From Acidimicrobiia bacterium UBA4744 (GTDB lineage: Bacteria > Actinomycetota > Acidimicrobiia > Spongiisociales > UBA4744): a stretch of DNA of 17,700 bases. The translations under genes and the position numbers were made by a program. Where the stretch lies: positions 1-17,700 of the forward strand of contig DHIO01000055.1 of NCBI GenBank assembly GCA_002403855.1, in the 5' to 3' direction. The notes below the pieces were generated by a model that saw only the letters and a list, made by a program, of their open reading frames with translations, was not told where the DNA came from and ran no database searches. Below, piece after piece: positions 1-6,046 of this stretch; position 1 is the first letter of the stretch; every line of letters starts with the position of its first letter.

Positions 1-42
1 AACTGCAACCTACCGTTTGCCGGTTGTCCCTCGGCCCGGGGG

Positions 43-408
43 TTAGTCGCGCCCGGCCTCCACGCTGTCGGTGAGCACGTAGAACCTAAAGGACGTCCTC
101 CCGGCCGGGCCCCGCTCGGGAGGTATGGGGTTCTGTTCAAACCATTCGAGGTACTCCTGGTACGCGACGTGGTCGGCGAAATGCAGCTCGGCAATGCGAT
201 AGAAGGTATGAGGCTCGTCGGTGGTCGCTGAGCCGGAACTGGTCGTGGTGATAGGACGAACGACCGTGTTGAACACCAACCGATCTAGATGCGGATTGGC
301 CAGGAGATCCGGAACGTGGACATCCCAAATCCAGCGCTCGTAGTCATCCACCGACACACCTTCTGCGATGTCGTATCCGAGTATCGCCTTGACCTGGGGC
401 GGCTTCAT
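43..408 (-). CDS. Small dimeric alpha/beta-barrel protein, EthD/HapK-like
   Basis: The 121-residue product has the look of a one-domain ferredoxin-like dimeric alpha/beta-barrel protein. A first beta strand (about residues 6-12) is followed by a helix with Y-x-x-W...HVP (residues 23-33), a turn at PHLDRLVF (39-46), and a C-terminal half with FYRIAELHF and an aromatic helix YQEYLEWF (83-90). EthD and REDY/HapK-type proteins share this shape. They are often small accessory enzymes or ring-chemistry helpers in catabolic clusters. The ATG at 408 is preceded by an AAGGAAG-type Shine-Dalgarno. The gene follows the CitE-like gene by 22 bp on the same strand, so the two are probably cotranscribed. 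The family call rests on pattern, not on a diagnostic catalytic motif. The precise role is unknown. Confidence 0.6.
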   Translation of the reverse strand: MKPPQVKAILGYDIAEGVSVDDYERWIWDVHVPDLLANPHLDRLVFNTVVRPITTTSSGSATTDEPHTFYRIAELHFADHVAYQEYLEWFEQNPIPPERGPAGRTSFRFYVLTDSVEAGRD

Positions 409-430
409 CGCTCAGCTTCCTTCGTGTTAG

Positions 431-1315
431 TCATGTACTGCGAGCACCGGCAAGTGTCCGGCGAGCTCGCTTCACGACCGCCAGATCGATCAGCGCACCA
501 TCCTCATCGACCGCTACTCCGCTCCCGTGGCGCTGGGCAGCCTCGAATTGCTCGACGACGGCTCGGGCGGCAGCCACTTCTGCCGCAGAGGGCGTGAAGG
601 CGTCGTTGATGACCGGTATCTGCGACGGGTGGATGGCGGTCCGTCCCCCGTAGCCCATGCGACGCAAGGCCTCCGAGGATTCGCGAAGTGCTTGGAGATC
701 GCGGAAGTTTGTGTTCACCGGCCCAATGGGCGCGTTGATACCTGCCGCGGCGGACGCCACCACCACCCCCGTGCGAATCGGCACCAACTCCCTGCGATCC
801 TCCGATGGCTGCATTCCGAGCTCGGCGGCGAGGTCTTCTTCGCCGATCGACAGGTGGGATACGCGCCGTCCGGTGGCAATATCGGGGGCCGCGAGGATTC
901 CCGCAGCCGACTCCAGTAGTGGGCCGATCTGGATCTGCCCACCTTCGACTCCGGCGTCCGGCTCCAAATCATCGAGTGCATCGGCCACCATCTCCATCTC
1001 CTGACGTGAAGCGGTTTTTGGGACGTATACCCCTCGCAGAGCAGGGCAGACCACAGCCTCCAGATCCGATTCCCGCAATGGTGATCGAGAGTTGATCCGC
1101 ACCCAGAGTTGGGGAGCGGGGTCCTCCAGACCGGTCAACCAGCGCGCCACTATCGACCGGGCGGATGCCTTGGATTCGGGCGCCACGGCGTCTTCGAGGT
1201 CGATGATCAGCGCATCGGCCCCACGGTGGATCGCCCCGCCGAGCATGTCCGCTTGGTCACCCGGTACGTACAGGAAGCTCCGGGCCGGAGGTGGTTCCAG
1301 GTTTGATCCTGTCAT
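431..1315 (-). CDS. CitE-like HpcH/HpaI aldolase/citrate lyase family protein (probable acyl-CoA lyase)
   Basis: The 294-residue protein is full length for CitE-like lyases, which cleave or form citryl-, citramalyl- or malyl-CoA-type thioesters with Mg2+. The N-terminus has SFLYVPG (13-19). Strand two has DLEDAV (39-44). The metal-binding Glu lies in LLESAAGI (Glu135) and the metal-binding Asp in GEEDLA (158-163). The C-terminal part has GRTAIHPSQI (224-233), which in the family contacts CoA. I chose the ATG at 1315 because GGGAGGA lies 8 nt before it and because the SFLYVPG strand then begins at a normal distance. Upstream in-frame starts at 1336, 1387 and 1399 would add a non-homologous leader or run into the divergent promoter. 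It is divergent from the CoA-transferase gene, and the two could supply and consume the same CoA ester. The substrate is not determined. Confidence 0.88.
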   Translation of the reverse strand: MTGSNLEPPPARSFLYVPGDQADMLGGAIHRGADALIIDLEDAVAPESKASARSIVARWLTGLEDPAPQLWVRINSRSPLRESDLEAVVCPALRGVYVPKTASRQEMEMVADALDDLEPDAGVEGGQIQIGPLLESAAGILAAPDIATGRRVSHLSIGEEDLAAELGMQPSEDRRELVPIRTGVVVASAAAGINAPIGPVNTNFRDLQALRESSEALRRMGYGGRTAIHPSQIPVINDAFTPSAAEVAAARAVVEQFEAAQRHGSGVAVDEDGALIDLAVVKRARRTLAGARST

Positions 1316-1323
1316 GGAGTCCG

Positions 1324-1330
1324 TCCTCCC
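1324..1330 (-). promoter_or_regulatory. Ribosome binding site fixing the citE-like start
   Basis: GGGAGGA on the minus strand lies 8 nt upstream of the ATG at 1315. This is a much better ribosome site than any before the upstream in-frame starts, and it decides the start of the CitE-like gene. Confidence 0.7.
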
Positions 1331-1357
1331 GCTCATTGGTTTCGCCGAGCCTAGCCC

Positions 1358-1366
1358 TGATATAGT
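1358..1366 (+). promoter_or_regulatory. Extended -10 promoter of the CoA-transferase operon
   Basis: TGATATAGT contains a TG-N extended -10 followed by TATAGT, which matches TATAAT at five of six positions. No good -35 is visible at 17 bp; a TTGGTT lies 19 bp upstream (1336-1341). Transcription would begin near 1373, giving a leader of about 29 nt. The IclR-type composite operator begins 6 nt after the -10, so a bound repressor would cover the start point. Confidence 0.5.
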
Positions 1367-1371
1367 CAGAA

Positions 1372-1397
1372 CGAAACGGCTTTCCATTGAGCGGAAC
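1372..1397 (+). promoter_or_regulatory. Composite IclR-type operator in the citE/caiB divergent region
   Basis: The block starts with CGAAACGG and ends with an imperfect palindrome, TTCCATTGAGCGGAA (1382-1396), whose arms are TTCC and GGAA about a centre at 1389. On the other strand the 17-mer reads GTTCCGCTCAATGGAAA and shares its GTTYCGC left arm with the palindromes at 6003-6019 and 16500-16516. Over 26 positions it matches the block at 5994-6019 at 19, in the same orientation. Length and symmetry fit sites bound by IclR-family dimers, and an IclR gene sits at the end of this cluster. It lies between two divergent transcription units and could control both. Binding is inferred. Confidence 0.65.
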
Positions 1398-1401
1398 AAC
1401 T

Positions 1402-2604
1402 ATGTCCTCAGAAGATACTCAGGTCCTGGAGGGAGTGCGCGTCCTCGACGCTTCCACGCTCTTTGCCGGTCCGCTGGCCGCAACCATCCTCAGCGACTTC
1501 GGTGCAGAAATTATCAAGATCGAACACCCTCGTGGCGATCCGGTCCGCAATCACGGGCACAGCAAGGACGGGATCCCCCTGTGGTGGAAGATGCTGAGTC
1601 GCAACAAGCGGACGATCACCCTCAACTTGTCGAAGCCCGAGGGCCAGGAACTGCTGGAGCGACTCATCCCGGCGGCCGACGTCTTCATCGAGAACTTTCG
1701 ACCGGGAACGCTGGAGCGATGGAACCTCTCTCCGGACCGGCTCCGCCAGATCAACCCGAACTTGGTCATCGCACGGGTGACCGGCTTCGGTCAATTCGGA
1801 CCGTACGCCAACCGGCCCGGGTTCGGCACTTTGGCGGAATCGATGAGCGGCTTCGCCCACATCACCGGCGAGCCGGACGGCCCCCCCACCCTGCCTCCCT
1901 TCGGCCTGGCCGACGGAATCACCGCCCAGGCGACCGCCAACGCCATCTTGTTGGCCCTCTACCACCGGGACGTGCACGGAAGCCCCGGTCAGGTGATCGA
2001 TCTGGCCATCATTGAACCAATCCTCACGATCCTGGGTCCTCAGCCGATCGTCTATGACCAGCTCGGGGTCATTCAGAACCGTTCCGGCAATCGGTCGGTC
2101 AACAACGCTCCGAGAAACACCTACCGGACCGCCGACGGTGCCTGGGTGGCCGTTTCGACGAGTGCACAATCCATCGCCGAGCGGGTCATGCATCTGGTCG
2201 GCCACCCGGAGGTGATCGACGAGCCGTGGTTTGCGTCTGGGGCGGATCGGGCCAAACACGCCGACGAGTTGGACGCCTACGTAGGTGGTTGGATCGGCCG
2301 GCACGAATTGGACGAGGTGGTGAAGGTCTTCGAGGAAGCACAAGCGGCGATTGCTCCTATCTACAGCGTCAAGGAGATCATGGAGGATCCTCAATATGAG
2401 GCCCTCGGTTCGATTGCCTCAATCGACGATCCCGATCTGGGGAGTGTGAAGATGCAGAACGTGATGTTCCGGATGTCCGACACTCCCGGCCGCATCCGGT
2501 GGGCAGGTCGAGGCTTGGGAGAGGACAATCGCGCAATCTTCGGCGGCGAACTGGGTCTGAGCGACGAAGAACTGGCCGCGCTCTCGGAAAGGGGCGTGTT
2601 GTGA
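1402..2604 (+). CDS. CaiB/BaiF (class III) CoA-transferase
   Basis: The 400-residue protein has the usual length for class III CoA-transferases, which move CoA between carboxylates through an aspartyl-CoA thioester. The N-terminal LEGVRVLDAS and FAGPLAATILSDFGAEIIKIEHP (residues 9-43) are typical of the family. NKRTITLNLSKPEG (68-81) is also conserved. Asp171, in FGLADGITAQ, aligns with the catalytic aspartate of formyl-CoA transferase. I chose the ATG at 1402; the TTG at 1387 would add five residues and has no better ribosome site. The stop overlaps the next gene's ATG by one base (TGATG), suggesting translational coupling. With the divergent CitE-like lyase, it probably activates an organic acid intermediate as its CoA ester. 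Donor and acceptor are unknown. Confidence 0.92.
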   Translation: MSSEDTQVLEGVRVLDASTLFAGPLAATILSDFGAEIIKIEHPRGDPVRNHGHSKDGIPLWWKMLSRNKRTITLNLSKPEGQELLERLIPAADVFIENFRPGTLERWNLSPDRLRQINPNLVIARVTGFGQFGPYANRPGFGTLAESMSGFAHITGEPDGPPTLPPFGLADGITAQATANAILLALYHRDVHGSPGQVIDLAIIEPILTILGPQPIVYDQLGVIQNRSGNRSVNNAPRNTYRTADGAWVAVSTSAQSIAERVMHLVGHPEVIDEPWFASGADRAKHADELDAYVGGWIGRHELDEVVKVFEEAQAAIAPIYSVKEIMEDPQYEALGSIASIDDPDLGSVKMQNVMFRMSDTPGRIRWAGRGLGEDNRAIFGGELGLSDEELAALSERGVL

Positions 2605-3419
2605 TGGCTCCCCTGGGTCTGACCTGGGAAGCCGTCTCCGGGGCTCGAATCGTCGACCTCGCCCATCGCTGGGAACGAGGCATGCCGGTCTCACCGAACC
2701 ACCCGGCCTTCCAACTGGCGATGATGCGCCGCCACGGCGACATGATTCGCTCCGACGGCGGATCCGCTGCCAACGAGATGTTCGTGCTGGGCGGCCACGT
2801 CGGCACCCACCTCGATGCCCTCGGGCACGTCTCGCAGGACGGCTTGATGCACGGAGGTGCCGACGCCGCCACCTCGCAGTCCAATCATGGTCTGACCGCT
2901 CTTGGCATCGACACAGCAGCCCCCTTCCTGTGCCGGGGTGTGCTGCTGGATGTCGCGCGAGTGCACGGCGTCGAGGTACTCGACGCCGGATACGAGGTAA
3001 CCGCCGAGGATCTCGAGGCCGCCGAGGCGGCGGCCGGAATCAAAGTCGGCGAAGGTGACGCGGTGCTGATCCGAACCGGCTGGGCCGTTCACTGGGATGA
3101 TCCCGACCTGTTCCGCGGTCAGATCGGTGGAGCCCCTGGGCCAGACGAAACCGCCGGGCGATGGCTGACCGAGCGATCCATCAGAGTGACCGGCGCCGAG
3201 ACCATTGCCTACGAGGTGATCCGTGCCGGGGCCGGGCACTCCACTCTGCCCGTGCACCGGATCCTTCTGGTGGAAGCCGGCATCTACATCATCGAGGTCA
3301 TGAACCTCACCCACCTGGCGGCCGCCGATACTCCTGAGTTCCTGTTCGTGGCTGCACCGCTGAAGATCGTGGGCGGGACCGGCTCGCCGATCCGACCACT
3401 CGCCGTTATCGATGGCTGA
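2604..3419 (+). CDS. Cyclase family protein (kynurenine formamidase-like metal hydrolase)
   Basis: The 271-residue protein shows the cyclase-family metal signature H-x-G-T-H-x-D (His65, His69, Asp71), continued as ALGH to His75. The C-terminal half has the family block PVHRILLVEAGIYIIEVMNL (216-235) and PLKIVGGTGSPIRP (252-265). Relatives include metal-dependent kynurenine formamidase, isatin hydrolase and polyketide cyclases, which often hydrolyse amides or lactams. Here it could hydrolyse a ring-opened or N-acyl intermediate. The longer in-frame ORF starting at 2499 lies inside the CoA-transferase gene, so I chose the ATG at 2604, which overlaps the upstream stop by one base and has GGAAAGGGG ahead of it. 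It overlaps the next gene by 8 bp. The fold call is secure; the substrate is open. Confidence 0.88.
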   Translation: MAPLGLTWEAVSGARIVDLAHRWERGMPVSPNHPAFQLAMMRRHGDMIRSDGGSAANEMFVLGGHVGTHLDALGHVSQDGLMHGGADAATSQSNHGLTALGIDTAAPFLCRGVLLDVARVHGVEVLDAGYEVTAEDLEAAEAAAGIKVGEGDAVLIRTGWAVHWDDPDLFRGQIGGAPGPDETAGRWLTERSIRVTGAETIAYEVIRAGAGHSTLPVHRILLVEAGIYIIEVMNLTHLAAADTPEFLFVAAPLKIVGGTGSPIRPLAVIDG

Positions 3420-4812
3420 GGGACTCGTTTCCGCGCTGGGCCGCTTTGCCGCCGAGGTGCGAACCGACGGACTGCACCCCGATCTCGTCCAGGACGCCAA
3501 GGAACGGGTGCTCGACGTTGTCGGCAACGCTCTGGCGGCCAAGCACGCGGAGCCCGGCAACATCGCGCTGGCGGTTGCCCGCGAAAGCGGCGGGAACCGG
3601 CAAGCGACTGCCATCGGGGAGGCCGCCAGATTACCGGCTGCCAATGCCGCCCTGGTGAACGGGACCCTGGCCCACTCTCTGGACTTCGACGACACCCATC
3701 TCCCTTCCGTGCTGCACCCCTCCTCGTCGATCATCCCGGCGGCGCTGGCCTTGGGAGAAGCGGAAGGGTCGACAGGAGGAGAGTTGTTGACGGCGGTGGC
3801 CGTGGGCGACGAGATCTGCGTCCGACTGGGCATGGCATCTTATGATCCGGAGATCCGCAACTCGATCTTCTTTGAGAACGGCCTCCACGCCACCTCGATC
3901 GTCGGCACCCTCGGTGCGGCGGCAGCGGGGGCCACTCTGCTCGGCCTGGACTCCGACCAGATCGCCGACGCGATCGGCATCGCAGCCAGCATGGGAGCGG
4001 GAATCCTGGAAGCCAACCGGACCGGAGGCTCGGTGAAGCGGATCCACTGCGGGTGGGCATCCCACGCCGGAGTGAATGCGGCACTCATGGCCCGCTACGG
4101 CCTGACCGGCCCACCCACCGTTCTCGAAGGTCGCTTCGGGTTCTTCCGGGCCTACTCCGAAGGTCGCTTCGACCGTGGCGCCATCCTCGACGGACTCGGC
4201 GAAGACTGGGAACTGCCCCGCATCTTCTACAAGCCCTACCCGACCAATCACTTCACCCATGCCGGCATCGACGCCGCCCTGGCTCTGCGCGCCGCAGGGT
4301 TGAATCCCGCGCTGATCGAGGACATCGAACTCGGTGTACCTGCCCCGGTCCTGCGCACCATCGCCGAACCGACCGAACAGAAGGCGCGACCGCTCACTCC
4401 CTACCACGCCCAATTCAGCGGGCCCTTCACCGTTGCCACGGCCCTCGTCGGTGGCGGCGGCCTCGGCGTCTATATCGACGACTTCACCGACGCTACCCTC
4501 ACGGATCCCGAGCGGCTCCGCCTGGCCGGACTGGTGCGTTGTGTGGCCGACGAGGAGGCCACCGAGGCTTTCCCGCACCAGTTTCCCGCCGTACTGACGG
4601 TGCGGTTGCAGGACGGTTCGGAGGTGACGGAGCGCGTTCGGTTCAATCGGGGCGGTCCCGACCGGCCCCTCTCAGTCGAGGAACTGGCCTACAAGTTTCG
4701 CCTCAACGGGTGCCAGAGCTTGCCCGACAACCAGGTGGCGGCACTCGAGCAGGCGGTCTGGTCGCTCGACCAAGCGGAAGATGTCGGCACCCTCATGGAC
4801 TACACCCACTGA
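3412..4812 (+). CDS. MmgE/PrpD family protein (copy 1)
   Basis: The 466-residue protein has the length and order of the MmgE/PrpD family, which includes 2-methylcitrate dehydratase, cis-aconitate decarboxylase and iminodisuccinate epimerase. The key block is VNGTLAHSLDFDDTH (82-96), with the conserved Asp-Asp-Thr, followed by the HPSSSIIPAALALGEA stretch (102-117). The middle has the usual glycine- and alanine-rich helical domain, with NRTGGSVKRIHCGWASHAG near 202-220. The C-terminal domain begins around residue 300. The gene starts 8 bp before the cyclase stop, so it is coupled to it. The family acts on carboxylate substrates, usually by proton abstraction with dehydration, decarboxylation or epimerisation. 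A second copy at 10827-12155 has a different acidic motif. It may be a dehydratase here, but the reaction is unproven. Confidence 0.9.
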   Translation: MAEGLVSALGRFAAEVRTDGLHPDLVQDAKERVLDVVGNALAAKHAEPGNIALAVARESGGNRQATAIGEAARLPAANAALVNGTLAHSLDFDDTHLPSVLHPSSSIIPAALALGEAEGSTGGELLTAVAVGDEICVRLGMASYDPEIRNSIFFENGLHATSIVGTLGAAAAGATLLGLDSDQIADAIGIAASMGAGILEANRTGGSVKRIHCGWASHAGVNAALMARYGLTGPPTVLEGRFGFFRAYSEGRFDRGAILDGLGEDWELPRIFYKPYPTNHFTHAGIDAALALRAAGLNPALIEDIELGVPAPVLRTIAEPTEQKARPLTPYHAQFSGPFTVATALVGGGGLGVYIDDFTDATLTDPERLRLAGLVRCVADEEATEAFPHQFPAVLTVRLQDGSEVTERVRFNRGGPDRPLSVEELAYKFRLNGCQSLPDNQVAALEQAVWSLDQAEDVGTLMDYTH

Positions 4813-4814
4813 CC

Positions 4815-4820
4815 GGGAGG
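4815..4820 (+). promoter_or_regulatory. Ribosome binding site for the GTG start of the SDR gene
   Basis: GGGAGG lies 5 nt before the GTG at 4826, just after the upstream TGA. It supports the GTG start over the in-frame ATG at 4781, which lies inside the MmgE/PrpD gene. Confidence 0.6.
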
Positions 4821-4825
4821 CTCAC

Positions 4826-5542
4826 GTGACACAGCAATGGGCGGTGGTGGCCGGTGCCACGGGAGCGTTGGGATCGGCGATCACCCAAGCGCTGGCCGAT
4901 GCCGGGCTGCGAGTACTCGGGGTTGCCAGCCAAGGGGGCCCGGACTGTCTGGAGATCGACCTGCGCGACGATGTCGCGATGCAAACCGTCGGCGAGCGGA
5001 TCGGTGGTCCGGTCAGAGCGGTGGTGCACGTGGCCGGACCGCCCCTGGCCGGTGGCGTGGCCGACGTGACCACCGACTCGGTGCTGGCTGCCGTCGATGT
5101 GAAAGTCAATGGGTTGCTCCGCCTGGTGCGCGCCGTCGACCGACTTCTGGTGCCCGGAGCCCGAATCGTGGCGGTGACCGGTCACCTCGGCTACGACCCC
5201 GTCCCGGCGTCGGTCACGGCGGGCGTGGCCAACGCCGCGTTGGCGGCCCTTGTCCGGCAACTTGCCCGCGCGTACGGGCCGCGGGGAATCACCTGCCACT
5301 CAGTAGCGCCGGGACCGGTGGAAAGTCCCCGAGTGGATCAACTCATCGAGCATCTGGCCGATGCCGGAGGAATCACCGTGGACGGGGCCCGGGCTGTACT
5401 GCTGGAAGAGGCGACGGTCAACCGGTTCGCCACGCCCGACGACGTGGCTTGGGCGGTGGCGCTACTGCTGGACGAGGCGGCCGCAATGATGAATGGATCG
5501 ACGCTGTTCCTGGACGGAGGACGCCGCACTGCCATTCCGTAG
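4826..5542 (+). CDS. SDR-fold protein lacking the usual Tyr-x-x-x-Lys
   Basis: The 238-residue product is a short-chain dehydrogenase/reductase by fold. It has the nucleotide-binding turn GATGALG (10-16), the VHVAGPP turn (68-73) in place of NNAG, a conserved Asn95 in VKVNG, and the GPRGITCHSVAPGPV stretch (151-165), ending in FLDGG (228-232). The catalytic region is unusual. Aligning the downstream AALAALVRQLA helix with classical SDRs puts AGVAN (132-136) where YSASK would lie, so Tyr and Lys are replaced by Ala and Asn. The Ser position also reads TGHLG. It may be a non-catalytic partner, or use a different mechanism. It starts at a GTG with a good ribosome site and closes the CoA-transferase operon. 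Substrate and activity are unknown. Confidence 0.82.
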   Translation: MTQQWAVVAGATGALGSAITQALADAGLRVLGVASQGGPDCLEIDLRDDVAMQTVGERIGGPVRAVVHVAGPPLAGGVADVTTDSVLAAVDVKVNGLLRLVRAVDRLLVPGARIVAVTGHLGYDPVPASVTAGVANAALAALVRQLARAYGPRGITCHSVAPGPVESPRVDQLIEHLADAGGITVDGARAVLLEEATVNRFATPDDVAWAVALLLDEAAAMMNGSTLFLDGGRRTAIP

Positions 5543-5554
5543 GAACGACCAGGG

Positions 5555-5935
5555 CTAGCCTCTCTCCAGCACCCCGGACTCCGCCAGGTCGTTCCAGACG
5601 TGCTGTTCCACGATCAAGTGGTTGCGGACGACGAACCGGTCACAGAACCTGATGCCCTCGAAGGCCACCCCGCGGGTGTTGACACCATGCAGCCTCCCGG
5701 TCGTCACGACCACGACGTCATCGCCGGAGGCCATCGTCTCCCATGTGTCGTGCTTCTTGCCGATGCTCCGGTAGCGCCCCGCCATGGCCGAAGTCATTTC
5801 GTCCAGGTCCCGGAACCGGCCCTGGGGAAAAACCAAGACCGCATCGGAAGCGAGGTACCGGGTGGCCTCCTCCAAGCGACGTTCACCCGAAGCTGCGAGG
5901 TAGGAGCGGACCACGTCGATTGGACCGGTCGCCAT
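5555..5935 (-). CDS. SnoaL-like / NTF2-fold small protein
   Basis: The 126-residue product has the pattern of the cone-shaped NTF2 fold. A first helix (PIDVVRSYLAASGERRLEEATRY) is followed by LASDAVLVFPQGRF, a second helix (LDEMTSAMAGRYRSI), then alternating beta strands with VVVVTTGRLHG and a final FCDRFVVRNHLIVEQHVWND strand pair. SnoaL-like proteins are often small isomerases, cyclases or dehydratases with acidic or histidine residues in a pocket, but none can be assigned here. The ATG at 5935 has GGAAAGG 7 nt upstream. It converges on the SDR gene (12 bp between stops) and diverges from the importer operon, sharing its upstream region and operator. Family placement is by pattern; function unknown. 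Confidence 0.7.
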   Translation of the reverse strand: MATGPIDVVRSYLAASGERRLEEATRYLASDAVLVFPQGRFRDLDEMTSAMAGRYRSIGKKHDTWETMASGDDVVVVTTGRLHGVNTRGVAFEGIRFCDRFVVRNHLIVEQHVWNDLAESGVLERG

Positions 5936-5950
5936 CCGTTCACCTTTCCG

Positions 5951-5980
5951 TTGACACTTGTTTGAGGCTGATGCTACATT
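5951..5980 (+). promoter_or_regulatory. Promoter of the importer/catabolic operon
   Basis: A perfect TTGACA (5951-5956) is separated by 18 bp from TACATT (5975-5980), which carries the TG-N extension (TGC, 5972-5974). Transcription would start near 5987. This gives a leader of about 60 nt before livJ at 6047. A perfect 7-bp inverted repeat spans the -10 box, and the IclR-type composite operator begins 14 nt after it, so repression by blocking initiation or early elongation is plausible. Confidence 0.65.
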
Positions 5981-5988
5981 CCATCAGC
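5967..5988. repeat. Perfect 7-bp inverted repeat across the -10 box
   Basis: GCTGATG (5967-5973) and CATCAGC (5982-5988) are exact reverse complements with an 8-bp spacer, CTACATTC, that contains the likely -10 hexamer. The placement suggests an operator for a second regulator, or another site for the same one. It has no long counterpart in the caiB promoter, where only CTGA-N5-TCAG (1357-1369) surrounds the -10. Confidence 0.5.
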
Positions 5989-5993
5989 AAGTC

Positions 5994-6019
5994 CGAAACG
6001 GTGTTTCGCTGAACGAAAC
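5994..6019 (+). promoter_or_regulatory. Composite IclR-type operator upstream of livJ
   Basis: Three half-sites alternate in orientation: CGAAAC (5994-5999), GTTTCG (6003-6008) and CGAAAC (6014-6019). The first pair is a perfect inverted repeat with a 3-bp spacer; the second forms GTTTCGCTGAACGAAAC (6003-6019), a palindrome with seven of eight base pairs matching about its centre at 6011. The block matches 1372-1397 at 19 of 26 positions in the same orientation, and the 17-mer resembles the site upstream of iclR. It lies between the snoaL-like and livJ genes, so it could act on both. Its centre is about 36 bp upstream of the livJ ATG. Confidence 0.7.
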
Positions 6020-6046
6020 ACGCGGGCAGCTCGGGAAAGGGTCGGT

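Noticed and set aside
6..31. Short imperfect inverted repeat after the first gene
   Set aside because: The pairing is broken by mismatches and there is no T-run, so a terminator call is not supported.
1339..1345. GTTTCGC, a half-site like the operator arm, in the citE leader
   Set aside because: There is no matching right arm, and the same heptamer occurs by chance inside livM near 9349.
1316..1399. N-terminal extension of the CitE-like gene to 1336, 1387 or 1399
   Set aside because: The added residues are not typical of the family, run through the divergent promoter, and lack a ribosome site as good as that before 1315.
1387..1401. TTG start for the CoA-transferase, five residues upstream
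   Set aside because: It falls inside the operator palindrome and would have a leader of about 14 nt; the ATG at 1402 fits the family N-terminus.
2691..3833. A 380-codon minus-strand frame, with similar ones at 1408-2394 and 3631-4578
   Set aside because: They are shadows of the CoA-transferase, cyclase and MmgE/PrpD genes and have no motif or good ribosome site.
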